DNA from: a bacterium
GTDB taxonomy: Bacteria > Moduliflexota > Moduliflexia > Moduliflexales > JAUQPW01
Reading direction: 5' to 3'
Assembly: GCA_030550175.1 (NCBI GenBank)
Contig: JAUQPW010000009.1
Span: 1-64,000, forward strand
Length of the DNA stretch: 64,000 nucleotides
Shown: piece after piece, positions 8,901-16,522 of the stretch
Layout: each line of letters starts with the position of its first letter
How positions within the stretch are numbered: position 1 is the first letter of the stretch
Notes under the pieces: generated by a model
Database searches by the model: none
Told to the model about the DNA's origin: nothing
The model's input: only the letters and a program-made list of their open reading frames with translations
Position numbers and translations under genes: made by a program

Positions 8901-8989
8901 GGCGGGATGAAATGGTGATAGGTCAAGATCTGCCGATATCCCTCCATCTGACTTAGTTTTTCTATAAAACGCCTGAGATCATACTCCAT
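5942..8989 (-). CDS. DEAD/DEAH-box helicase fused to DEDD exonuclease (MrfA-MrfB-like fusion)
   Basis: About 1015 residues from the ATG at 8989; the frame extends to a TTG at 9109 but the extra 40 residues look unrelated to the family. Residues 60-90 hold the Q-like region and Walker A (GTPTASGKT, 78-86), with a DELH box at 189-192. The second helicase lobe carries STSALEMGIDIGGLD and QRSGRVGRG. A cysteine cluster CPCEEGCPSCIHSPKCG near 711-727 is the four-Cys signature of YprA/MrfA helicases (DUF1998). After a roughly 70-residue charged linker, residues about 835-1000 form a DEDD exonuclease: FDIET, GFNIKNFD and CRRDVELT supply the acidic residues. In Bacillus subtilis MrfA and MrfB are separate proteins that repair mitomycin C lesions independently of UvrABC. 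Here they form one chain, so a DNA-lesion repair role is inferred. Confidence 0.88.
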   Translation of the reverse strand: MEYDLRRFIEKLSQMEGYRQILTYHHFIPPQKARYRDIVQTLHPDLRKALKEEGIHSFYSHQAEAIEQIKSGRHIVIGTPTASGKTLVYNVPVFQRILSNPTTRALFIFPLKALEQDQLKIIRNLSNRLGGVIKAEIYDGDTPAYQREKIRSQLPHILLTTPDMLHLGILAYHYKWREFFSNLRYVVVDELHTYKGVFGSHVLHVFRRFNRICRYYQTYPQFISASATIANADELAEQLFGSSFEVILESGAPRRGKHFLFLNPTFSSPYTEAARLMVLALKAGLKTIVFTKARKITELIYTWILQSHPELRDKISSYRAGFLPEERREIEQKLFRGELIGVISTSALEMGIDIGGLDCCILVGYPGSIVSTWQRSGRVGRGDNEALIVLLALPDALDQYFMHHPEDFFHRSYEKAIVDPDNEIILKSHLLCAAAELPIQGGEAFYQNKKVQQALSDLVREGKLLQSETEAKWFSSSKNPHRWVDIRSIGEGYVILSAKDRKIIGHVNGGRVFSECHEGAIYLHRAQQYRVIRLDLGQKNIYVEPVNVDYFTKPLGEKDTQILSCDQSKSVANFFVREGRLKVTERIIGYEKRRIFGQDLLSTHPLDLPPQSFETRGFWIEIKDPLVEMVKRQMLHFMGGIHAVEHAAISLFPLFAICDRNDIGGISYAYHPQVGKSAIFIYDGYPGGIGLTRRGYEMIEEFLSRTLLAIQECPCEEGCPSCIHSPKCGNGNKPLDKQAAVQILKALMAKQEVGGKGSGPTLQGSELKGRDPFPSEPVEKQSGNAYQPEPPQKNLPGKREREVVKEMVNYREGLEQKRERNRLITATSWPLSSAPRIIYFDIETQRSAEEVGGWQNKHLMGLAIGAIYDSLEEQFYWYTEAQVPQLVERLKKADLIVGFNIKNFDYAVLQAYTSFDFNQLPTLDILEEIYKKFKFRLSLGDLCEKTLNQGKLGAGLQTVQWFKEGKLDKVIEHCRRDVELTRDLFQYGMEKGYLLYEDKEKGLMRLAVEWSGYVV

Positions 8990-9159
8990 ACTGAATCTAT
9001 CCGTCAAAAAACGCCTGTTTTTTATCAGGCATCCACTCCACAGGCCTTTTACCTGTTCACCTTGGGCGCAAGACTCTGTTTTTTTAGCAACCCTCAGGTA
9101 AACCCTCAACAGGACCGAAGTAAGCGTCTCACCTTATAAATCTAAATTAACGCTCCCAT

Positions 9160-10998
9160 TCAGGAAGCGTCCATCTTTTTTAAAATCTTAATTCCAAAAT
9201 GATGATCTGTAAGCGGCTCATAAAAGATCCGTTCTAAAGGGATGTAGGAACTCTTCACCCAATCCAGGATGGGCTTTCCAAAGTTGGGATCCCTACCAAA
9301 ATATCCCACACCATGCTCATTGCTATCGCTGTGGACAAGAATAATAAACTGCGGGGGATGGGTCTTAAAGGATTCCAGAACCTGTTCGCTTCCACCGTTC
9401 ATTTCAAGACCTATGGGCATGTTGTAGATATATCGGGTTGGACTTATCCTGCGGGATAAATAGTTTAGCATCACACCTTCTGGAAGTGCTACAAATCCTA
9501 TCTCACGGGGTATCAACTCTTCAATCCGTTGGAGTGCCTGTGCCATTGCAACTCCGGTAAGATCCACCCGGGGGCCATAGGTCAGGATGGTATCTCCATT
9601 TTCTCCCACGGCAAAATCTTTGTAACGATAAAATTTATTCGATACCTGAAAATGAAAAACTATTCCGGCTACGATTAAAGCTATTATCAGACCCTGAAAG
9701 AGATCTCCTGGCCTGTATTTCTTGCCAAGTAACTCTGGAAGAAGACCGAGAAGCGAGGCTACCAGTAGAAGGGTAGCCGGCATGGCAAGGACAAAGCCAT
9801 AATTGAACAAGCGGGCATTTAGAATGATTTTCCACAGAAGTACAAAGGCAAACATGGCCCACAGGGCCATCGAGCCCATCCGGATTTTAACATCGGGCCT
9901 GGTATGCTTCCTCAAACAAAGGATGGTACAGACTGCTCCCACTACTAAAGTGATCGGTGGAAGCGTCCGACCTATGCTAAACCAGGGTATCAGCCCGGGT
10001 TTTGCCATGAGTAAACCGCCAAGACCAACACCGAGGAGAATAACCGGAACTGTTCGATGGATCCATAACGGACGCAGACTCCTGTCGGCTATCAGGCAGC
10101 TCCCTATCCAGAGGATCATCCCTCCCAATACCTTTAACATGAGAAAGAAATTGGACCCAGGCTGATCCAGTCCGGAGCTCCTGAGATAAAAGGTACGACT
10201 GAGAACCGGACTTCCCGCCAGGGACGTCCAGGCCCCGGCCGTTGCACGAACTGCCTCACCCACGGACATATACCGGGAGAAAAAAATAAAGAACAACAGA
10301 GAAGGTAACAGGGCCACCGCATGGAATACAAGAACTACTTTTAAGACTTGAGTCTTCGGAGCCTGGGTAAGGTTACCGATCAGTACCAGCCCAAGCTCTG
10401 CCGTTGCAAGGGCTGCCAGACCCACCTCCGGCTTGGTTAAGATAACTAACCCCAGACATAACCCGGCCCCTCCTATGAAACCCGATTGTCGCTCAAGCAG
10501 GTAACGGATAAAGAAGAAAATCATCACCACCGTCAAGGCAGTTCCGTGGGTGAGGGCATGGGAATAGGGACAAACAAAATTATAATTCCCATTGGGAACA
10601 TACTGGGAAAAGGCAAAGATAAAAAGAAAAACCAGACCACATAAGGTTGCTATAAAGTAGTTAAACATGACTTTGAAAATCCGGTAGATCAAAAGGGTAA
10701 TTCCAGCCAGAATGATCAGATTACAGATTATCAATGTTGTCAGGGAAACCCCAAAGAGACGGAACCAGAGGGCGTTGAGGTAAGAGGGAAGGGGACCAAA
10801 ATACCAAAATATGTCCCGATACAATACCTTTCCTTGTGAAAGCTGCCAGGGAATATAGAGTTCGTGCCCAAAATCCACCAGGATATCCGGCCATTTACGC
10901 CAACTCCAGATGGATAGCGCCAAAAAAGCTACACCAAGCAAGCTTATACACCAGGCCTCTTCACGAAGGAAGGAATTCTTCGTTTTTTCAATTTCCAT
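9160..10998 (-). CDS. Polytopic membrane protein, probable GT-C type glycosyltransferase
   Basis: A 612-residue protein with about 12 hydrophobic membrane segments over residues 15-460 and a C-terminal soluble domain of about 150 residues. The first periplasmic loop reads DFGHELYIPWQLSQGKVLY then RDIFWYFGPL, the arrangement (acidic residue, G-x-hydrophobic-Y-R-D) seen in polyprenyl-phosphate-sugar-dependent GT-C enzymes of the PMT/ArnT type. It would transfer sugar from a lipid carrier on the outer face of the inner membrane. The divergently transcribed UbiA-type phosphoribosyltransferase and three GT4 genes fit a shared glycan pathway. The acceptor is unknown. The start ATG is at 10998, followed by a short charged N-terminus. 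Confidence 0.65.
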   Translation of the reverse strand: MEIEKTKNSFLREEAWCISLLGVAFLALSIWSWRKWPDILVDFGHELYIPWQLSQGKVLYRDIFWYFGPLPSYLNALWFRLFGVSLTTLIICNLIILAGITLLIYRIFKVMFNYFIATLCGLVFLFIFAFSQYVPNGNYNFVCPYSHALTHGTALTVVMIFFFIRYLLERQSGFIGGAGLCLGLVILTKPEVGLAALATAELGLVLIGNLTQAPKTQVLKVVLVFHAVALLPSLLFFIFFSRYMSVGEAVRATAGAWTSLAGSPVLSRTFYLRSSGLDQPGSNFFLMLKVLGGMILWIGSCLIADRSLRPLWIHRTVPVILLGVGLGGLLMAKPGLIPWFSIGRTLPPITLVVGAVCTILCLRKHTRPDVKIRMGSMALWAMFAFVLLWKIILNARLFNYGFVLAMPATLLLVASLLGLLPELLGKKYRPGDLFQGLIIALIVAGIVFHFQVSNKFYRYKDFAVGENGDTILTYGPRVDLTGVAMAQALQRIEELIPREIGFVALPEGVMLNYLSRRISPTRYIYNMPIGLEMNGGSEQVLESFKTHPPQFIILVHSDSNEHGVGYFGRDPNFGKPILDWVKSSYIPLERIFYEPLTDHHFGIKILKKMDAS

Positions 10999-11320
10999 GG
11001 CTCAGGTATTTATAAATTCTTCTGTCTCCCAGGAAAGTAACACTTTTCCAGGTCAGGGATGAATCTCTCAGGACGGAGAAAACTACAAGCCGAAGCCTCA
11101 GGGGAGGGATGGAGCGATCTCTTCGCTTCTACCCCTAACCAACAGATTGTTTTATTTCGCATCTGCCGTTACCCACGATGACAGACTCGATATTATTTTT
11201 AATTTGAAGAGGTATACCTTTTAAACTGGTATCCGTCAAGCACTTTTTACTTGACACCGGTCGGCTTATTGCCATAGTCTTCGGACATAAGAGTTTTTAT
11301 TGAAAATGGGGAGATAACCC
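10999..11320. other. Divergent intergenic region, 322 bp
   Basis: It separates the GT-C gene from the UbiA-type gene. It holds a plausible plus-strand promoter (11251-11278) and the ribosome binding site GGGGAGA before 11321. Nothing else stands out. Confidence 0.5.
11251..11278 (+). promoter_or_regulatory. Putative sigma-70 promoter for the glycan locus
   Basis: A consensus -35 TTGACA at 11251-11256 is followed after 16 bases by CATAGT at 11273-11278 (4 of 6 to TATAAT). It is about 40 bases ahead of the GTG start at 11321. Confidence 0.45.
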
Positions 11321-12232
11321 GTGATTACGGTCAAAACAAAACGAACCGACTTAACTACTCTAAAAGCCATTCTAAAGACCATGCGTCCCAAGCAGTGGAC
11401 GAAAAACCTTATCATCTTTGCAGGTCTTATTTTCTCCCTGAATTTATTTAAGCCTCCCTTATTTGCAAAAACCTTTGCTGCTTTTGTTGTCTTCTGCCTT
11501 CTATCTGGAGCCGTTTATATTATCAATGATATAAAAGATCTGGAGAGGGATAAAAATCATCCCTTGAAATCTAAAAGGCCCCTTGCTTCGGGGGAACTTA
11601 CAATTTCTTCGGCCATTTTCGCCTTGATCTTTCTGATCCCGGGCTCTCTTCTGATTTCTTTTATGCTTAACCCCAATTTTGGCTATATCGCCGTACTTTA
11701 TTTAATTCTTTCAACTCTGTACTCGTTTTATTTTAAACACACGGTCATTCTGGATGTGTTGATTAATTCCATTGGATTTGTTTTAAGAGCGGTTGCTGGA
11801 GCGGTAGTCATTCAGGTGGTAATTTCTCCCTGGCTTTTTATCTGTACCATCCTTCTGGCCCTTTTCCTGGGTCTGGGAAAGCGAAGGCACGAGTTGGTCC
11901 TTTTAGGAGACGGAGCCCTGAATCATCGAAAGATTCTAGAAGAGTACAGTCCGGAGCTTTTAGATCAAATGATTGCAGTGGTAACGGCTTCAACGGTGAT
12001 GGCCTATTCCCTATATACCATGGCCCCCGAGACCAAAGAAAAATTGCATACCCCTTATATGAATCTGACGATCCCCTTTGTACTTTACGGGATCTTTCGC
12101 TATCTTTACCTGATTCATAAACGAGAGGAGGGGGGAGATCCTTCCTTAGTTTTGTTGACAGATAAGCCGATGCTCATTGATGTGATCTTATGGATGCTAA
12201 CCACGGTAATTTTGATTTACTACGTCCATTGA
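11321..12232 (+). CDS. UbiA-family polyprenyl-phosphate phosphoribosyltransferase (decaprenyl-phosphate phosphoribosyltransferase-like)
   Basis: A 303-residue integral membrane protein with about eight hydrophobic segments. It opens with MRPKQWTKNLIIFAGL, typical of the branch of UbiA enzymes that use phosphoribosyl pyrophosphate. The catalytic aspartate-rich segment is NDIKDLERDKNHP followed by KSKRPLASGEL. A second conserved region is GLGKRRHELVLLG. Mycobacterial Rv3806c of this type makes decaprenyl-phosphoryl-5-phosphoribose, a precursor of lipid-linked arabinose. Homologues outside Actinobacteria occur in polysaccharide loci. Start GTG with GGGGAGA upstream. It is the first gene of a run of glycan genes and could feed a pentose donor to the GT-C protein encoded divergently. 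The lipid length and final sugar are unknown. Confidence 0.82.
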   Translation: MITVKTKRTDLTTLKAILKTMRPKQWTKNLIIFAGLIFSLNLFKPPLFAKTFAAFVVFCLLSGAVYIINDIKDLERDKNHPLKSKRPLASGELTISSAIFALIFLIPGSLLISFMLNPNFGYIAVLYLILSTLYSFYFKHTVILDVLINSIGFVLRAVAGAVVIQVVISPWLFICTILLALFLGLGKRRHELVLLGDGALNHRKILEEYSPELLDQMIAVVTASTVMAYSLYTMAPETKEKLHTPYMNLTIPFVLYGIFRYLYLIHKREEGGDPSLVLLTDKPMLIDVILWMLTTVILIYYVH

Positions 12233-12298
12233 TCGGTAGAACCATCCGCTGTTTCGTGAAAGAACGAATCAGCACTTTGGGTGAGAAAACTAATTATT

Positions 12299-12775
12299 AT
12301 GGATACCTTTTCGATTAACACGGAAGATATAGATGTAGCAAAGATCATGAAGCAAATCCAGGAGCGGGTCTTGGAGAAAAAAAAGGCCGGAGTCTATACC
12401 GATGAAGAGATCCGGGAAGTGAGCGAACTGAAAAACCAAATCTCGCCCCAGAAAGAAGGATCCTATGGAGAGCTGGCACTGCATTTGCGACGTTTGCACC
12501 ATAACTGGGAGGTAGCAACTAGTGCGGCCTTAATCACCTCCCACCGCAGGATTCTGGGACCTTTTATCGTTGCTTTAAAAAAAATAGGATTTCGTATCTT
12601 TCGATTTATTGCCCATCCCTTTGTTATCCGACAAACCGAGTTCAATGCCGCCTCCGTTCGATTCGCTTCGGTCCTGATGGATGAACTTTCTCGATTGGCA
12701 CAGGAAAATAAGGAACTCAAAGAAAAGCAGGAAAAACTCTTGCAAGAGATGGAAGAGCTGAAACGTAAGATTTAA
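12299..12775 (+). CDS. Hypothetical coiled-coil protein in glycan locus
   Basis: About 158 residues from the ATG at 12299 (a GTG at 12281 gives six more). I do not recognise the family. The N-terminus is acidic and predicted helical (INTEDIDVAKIMKQIQERVL), the middle has a Trp/His-rich segment LRRLHHNWEVAT, then an amphipathic basic helix region (LKKIGFRIFRFIAHPFVIRQ) that could contact the membrane. The last 35 residues are a Glu/Lys heptad coiled coil. Its place between the UbiA-type enzyme and a GT4 enzyme suggests an accessory or scaffold role in glycan assembly, but this is inference only. Confidence 0.55.
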   Translation: MDTFSINTEDIDVAKIMKQIQERVLEKKKAGVYTDEEIREVSELKNQISPQKEGSYGELALHLRRLHHNWEVATSAALITSHRRILGPFIVALKKIGFRIFRFIAHPFVIRQTEFNAASVRFASVLMDELSRLAQENKELKEKQEKLLQEMEELKRKI

Positions 12776-12857
12776 GCTATCAGGATTCAGAGGAGTTGGA
12801 GGTTTCCTATAAAAATTTTTAATAACTCTGGATTCTCTGGGTTCCGATGGCTTCGCT

Positions 12858-14027
12858 ATGAAAATCGCCTTTGTTGTCCAAAGATACGGTCTGGAGGTGC
12901 AGGGTGGCTCTGAAAGTCTCTGTCGTTCCATTGCAGAACAGATGAAAAAGTACTTCCAGGTAGAGGTTTTGACAACTTGTGCAGTAGATTACCTGACCTG
13001 GAAGGATTATTATCCATCGGGTCCGGTGGAGGTTAATGGGGTCCTCGTCCGCAGGTTTTCAACCCATCCGCCCCGAGATATGAACCGATTCAATACGTTT
13101 GTTCGAAAACGTATTGCAAACCAAAAACCTTCTCTACCAGACCAGATAGAATGGATGTGGCTCCAGGGGCCGCTTACCTTTGATTTAATAAGATATCTTA
13201 AAGAATCCCGAGAAGAATATGACCTATTTATCTTCTTTACTTACAGTTACTTTACCACTTACATGGGAATTCAAATCGTTCCGGATAAAAGCCTCTTAGT
13301 TCCAACCGCCCATGACGAACCTCACCTCTATCTTGACATCTTTAAACCGATTTTTCACCTTCCCAGGGCCATCATTTACAATACAGAAGAGGAAAAACGT
13401 TTAGTCCAGCGAGTATTTGGTAATACCCATATTCCCAGCGAGGTTGTGGGAAGCGGGGTTTCTGAAATGGAAGATTCCGGCGTTGATAGGTTCGAGAGTC
13501 TCTCCATAACGGATCCTTATATTCTCTACATGGGAAGGATTGACGTCATGAAAGGTTGCAAAGAGCTTCTGGATTATTTCATCCGCTATGTAGCGGATAC
13601 CGGCAGGAACATAAAACTGGTTTTAGCGGGAAATAATTTCATGCAAATTCCGAAACACCCTCAAATCTTCCATGTGGGCTATGTGGGGCAAAGGGCAAAA
13701 TATAAGCTTATGGAACAGGCCAGGGTTTTAGTCAACCCTTCTGAGTACGAAAGCCTGTCTTTGAGTGTACTTGAATCCTGGTCCGTTGGAACACCGGTAT
13801 TGGTGAATGGTTGCTCTGAGGTTCTGGTAGGCCATTGTTTACGAAGTCAGGGAGGACTCTATTACACCAACTATGGAGAATTCAGCCTTTGCCTGGATCT
13901 GCTCCTCTCTCAACCCGAACTTCGAGTAAAAATGGGTGAATACGGACGTCGGTATGTACGCACCAATTATACCTGGGATACCGTTGAAGAAAAGTATCTT
14001 AAGTTGATTATGGCTGTTAAAGGCTAG
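12858..14027 (+). CDS. GT4-family glycosyltransferase
   Basis: A 389-residue GT-B fold enzyme. The N-terminal donor/acceptor domain starts MKIAFVVQRYGLEVQGGSES, with the glycine-rich loop common to retaining GT4 enzymes. The C-terminal nucleotide-sugar domain opens with PYILYMGRIDVMKG near residue 220 and contains the E-x7-E motif in SEYESLSLSVLESW near residue 300. It should act at the cytoplasmic face, transferring a sugar from a nucleotide donor. It follows the coiled-coil protein by about 80 bases and precedes two more GT4 genes, all on the same strand, so a single transcription unit is likely. Confidence 0.85.
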   Translation: MKIAFVVQRYGLEVQGGSESLCRSIAEQMKKYFQVEVLTTCAVDYLTWKDYYPSGPVEVNGVLVRRFSTHPPRDMNRFNTFVRKRIANQKPSLPDQIEWMWLQGPLTFDLIRYLKESREEYDLFIFFTYSYFTTYMGIQIVPDKSLLVPTAHDEPHLYLDIFKPIFHLPRAIIYNTEEEKRLVQRVFGNTHIPSEVVGSGVSEMEDSGVDRFESLSITDPYILYMGRIDVMKGCKELLDYFIRYVADTGRNIKLVLAGNNFMQIPKHPQIFHVGYVGQRAKYKLMEQARVLVNPSEYESLSLSVLESWSVGTPVLVNGCSEVLVGHCLRSQGGLYYTNYGEFSLCLDLLLSQPELRVKMGEYGRRYVRTNYTWDTVEEKYLKLIMAVKG

Positions 14028-14040
14028 GGGGTAGTAGACC

Positions 14041-14160
14041 ATGGATTGTGAAAGCTTTCAAGAACAAAAACTGTTGCCTTTAAAAGTAAGAATGGGAAAT
14101 TCCCTGATGAGAAGCTTTCTTGCCCACCCTCTACTGCCCATGAATCGGTGGCTGCGGTAA
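14041..14160 (+). CDS. Possible 39-residue ORF between glycosyltransferase genes
   Basis: An ATG at 14041 preceded by AGGGGG at a suitable distance opens a 39-codon frame. Its TAA (14158-14160) shares one base with the ATG at 14160 of the next glycosyltransferase. This is the arrangement of a translationally coupled leader ORF. The peptide has no recognisable domain and is Leu- and Met-rich. It may be chance, but it would explain why the downstream gene lacks its own ribosome binding site. Confidence 0.3.
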   Translation: MDCESFQEQKLLPLKVRMGNSLMRSFLAHPLLPMNRWLR

Positions 14161-15224
14161 TGAGACAGATTCATCAAATCCTTCCTTGTCTAACTTCTGG
14201 AGATGCCATCGGGAATCATACTTTGGAAATTCAGGAGATTCTTCATAGATGGGGATACACTTCTCACATCTTTGCCGATGATATCCATCGAGAGATGCGT
14301 CCATTTGCGAAACCTTACCTTCAATACAAGAAGTATAGCTCGCCGGATAACCTGCTGATTTATCATTTCTCGGTAGGATCTCCCGTCTCAAAACTGGTCC
14401 GGACATTACCCGATAAAAAGATCCTGATCTATCATAACATTACACCTCCGGAATTTTTGAGGGGATTTGAAGATTTCACCTACGAAGTTCTTAAAAGAGG
14501 TCGGGAGGAACTAAGAGATTATCGAGAGGTCTGTCAACTGGCTTTAGGAGACTCCGAGTTTAACCGATTAGAACTGGAGGAAATGGGTTTTAAGTCAACC
14601 GGAGTCTTACCGATTATCATTGATTTCGAGAAATACAAGACCCTTCCCAGGCTATCCATCGTGGAAAAGTACCGGGATGATTATGTTAACCTGCTTTTTG
14701 TAGGCCGGATCATCCCCAACAAAAGACAGGAGGATGTTCTCCTGGCTTTTTATTTTTATAAAAAATATATCAACCCCAAATCCCGGCTCTTCCTGGTAGG
14801 ACTCAACGGTATTGAGAGATATGACTTTATGCTGGAAGAGCTGATCAGAAGGCTAAAACTGGACGATGTTTATTTCACCGGGAAGGTTCAGTTCGAGGAG
14901 TTACTGGCTTATTACCATATCGCCCATGTATTCCTCTGTATGAGTGAACACGAGGGATTTTGTGTTCCCCTGGTCGAGTCCATGTATTTTAAAATTCCCA
15001 TAATCGCCTACAAGGCAGGAAGTATTCCCTACACCCTGGGCAATTCAGGTATCCTCGTTAACTCCAAAAAATACGAAGAAATTGCCGAAATGATCCATCT
15101 CCTGGTGGAAGATTCCAACCTCAGGAGAAAAGTAATCGAATCTCAGACGCAACGACTGGCTTTCTTCCATAAATCCAGACTTGAAGAGATACTCAGAAAG
15201 TATATCCAGCAGGTAGTGGGTTGA
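14160..15224 (+). CDS. GT4-family glycosyltransferase, first of a tandem paralogous pair
   Basis: About 354 residues from the ATG at 14160 (a GTG at 14148 is also possible). The N-terminal half has SGDAIGNHTLEI, IYHNITPPEFL and LALGDSEFNRLELE. The C-terminal half has LLFVGRIIPNKRQEDVL and the E-x7-E motif in SEHEGFCVPLVESM. These landmarks recur in the same order and spacing in the next gene, so the two arose by tandem duplication. It probably adds one sugar to a lipid-linked glycan in the cytoplasm. The specific sugar is not predictable. Confidence 0.83.
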   Translation: MRQIHQILPCLTSGDAIGNHTLEIQEILHRWGYTSHIFADDIHREMRPFAKPYLQYKKYSSPDNLLIYHFSVGSPVSKLVRTLPDKKILIYHNITPPEFLRGFEDFTYEVLKRGREELRDYREVCQLALGDSEFNRLELEEMGFKSTGVLPIIIDFEKYKTLPRLSIVEKYRDDYVNLLFVGRIIPNKRQEDVLLAFYFYKKYINPKSRLFLVGLNGIERYDFMLEELIRRLKLDDVYFTGKVQFEELLAYYHIAHVFLCMSEHEGFCVPLVESMYFKIPIIAYKAGSIPYTLGNSGILVNSKKYEEIAEMIHLLVEDSNLRRKVIESQTQRLAFFHKSRLEEILRKYIQQVVG

Positions 15225-15293
15225 AAGACGCAGGGGGTTAGTTTTCTCTCCGTGTGTCTTAAAAATCCCCACGTCTTGCATTCCTGTAGTAGC

Positions 15294-16370
15294 ATGATTA
15301 TCCAACTTCTCCCGTCTGTCCACAGTGGTGATGCCGTAGGAGATAGCGCCTTTGAGATAAGTAAAGCCCTTTCGGAGATAGGGATCGAAAATCATATCCT
15401 GGGGATTCATATTGACGACCACCTTCGGAATAAGGTGATAGATTTTAGGGAGTTTAAAACTTACAATGCTCCGGATACCGTCCACATCTACCATTTTGCA
15501 GTCCCTTCTCCTATTACCTATGCCTTCCAGGAAGCTCAAGGGAAGAAAATTCTTATCTATCACAATATTACCCCTCCCCACTTTTTTGAAGGCTACTATC
15601 CGGAACTGGTGCAGATGACCGTAACCGGTCGTCACGAGATCAAGCTTCTTGCGGACTGTACGGATCTGGCCCTGGGAGATTCGGAATTTAATCGCAGGGA
15701 ACTGGAAGCCTATGGGTTTAAGAAGACCGGAGTACTCCCTTTACTCGTCGATTTCGATAAATATAAAGTCCCTCCGGATCCCGCGGTTTTGAAAAAGTTC
15801 GGCCCTGAAACAGCCAGCGCGGAGAAAACCGTTAATCTTCTCTTTGTTGGACGGGTCTCGCCCAATAAAAAACACGAAGATCTTATCAAAACTTTCTACT
15901 TTTATCAGAAATATATTTATCCTTCCTCGCGACTGTTGTTGGTCGGTAAATATAAAGGCATGGAAAAGTACCTTCAATTTTTACAAGGCCTGGTGAAAAA
16001 GCTTCAACTATCCGAAGTTCACTTTGTCGGACACGTCTCCTTAGAAGAGTTGGTAGCTTTTTATAAAGTATCCCAGGTATTCTTATGCCTGAGCGAACAT
16101 GAAGGATTTTGTGTGCCTTTGCTGGAAAGTATGGTTTTCGATCTTCCCATTTTAGCTTACCGCTCCACGGCAGTCCCCTTCACCCTTGGATCTTCTGGAA
16201 TCCTTATCAACGAAAAGCGTTATGAAGAAATAGCCGAGATGATCCAACTGCTCGTAACCGACCCGACTTTACGAGGATCCATTATCCAGGCCCAAAGAAA
16301 ACGATTGATGTTTTTTTCAAGGGAACGGGTAAAGGAGATACTCTTCAACTATCTCAAAACCGTGATTTAA
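15294..16370 (+). CDS. GT4-family glycosyltransferase, second of a tandem paralogous pair
   Basis: About 358 residues from the ATG at 15294; the frame is open from a GTG at 15252 but the family-like sequence begins MIIQLLPSVHSGDAVGDSAF. It shares with the previous gene the segments SGDA-G, IYHNITPP, LALGDSEFNRRELE, TGVLP, LLFVGRVSPNKKHEDLI and SEHEGFCVPLLESM (E-x7-E). The acceptor-domain sequences have drifted more than the donor-domain ones, which suggests different acceptors with a related donor. It ends the glycan locus; a promoter for the next unit follows. Confidence 0.83.
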   Translation: MIIQLLPSVHSGDAVGDSAFEISKALSEIGIENHILGIHIDDHLRNKVIDFREFKTYNAPDTVHIYHFAVPSPITYAFQEAQGKKILIYHNITPPHFFEGYYPELVQMTVTGRHEIKLLADCTDLALGDSEFNRRELEAYGFKKTGVLPLLVDFDKYKVPPDPAVLKKFGPETASAEKTVNLLFVGRVSPNKKHEDLIKTFYFYQKYIYPSSRLLLVGKYKGMEKYLQFLQGLVKKLQLSEVHFVGHVSLEELVAFYKVSQVFLCLSEHEGFCVPLLESMVFDLPILAYRSTAVPFTLGSSGILINEKRYEEIAEMIQLLVTDPTLRGSIIQAQRKRLMFFSRERVKEILFNYLKTVI

Positions 16371-16461
16371 CATCAAGTTTACGCTAAGTCAACTGCATGG
16401 CCGGCTCCGGACGAACCGGGTGGGTTTTAGAGAATATTTCAATCTAACCGGGTATTATATC

Positions 16462-16489
16462 TTGACTCTATCGGCAGGTAGGGTATAAT
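16462..16489 (+). promoter_or_regulatory. Sigma-70 type promoter for the SBP-OmpA / coiled-coil / vWA unit
   Basis: TTGACT at 16462-16467, a 16-base spacer, then a perfect TATAAT at 16484-16489. The start codon at 16523 has GAAAGGAAC about 10 bases ahead. This is one of the best promoter matches in the window and shows that the three genes downstream are independent of the glycan locus. Confidence 0.65.
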
Positions 16490-16522
16490 TATACTAAATT
16501 CCTTAGAAAGGAACGGACAAAG

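Noticed and set aside
8990..9109. 40-residue N-terminal extension of the helicase fusion from a TTG codon
   Set aside because: No ribosome binding site before the TTG, and the extension is not like the family; the ATG at 8989 begins the family-like sequence.
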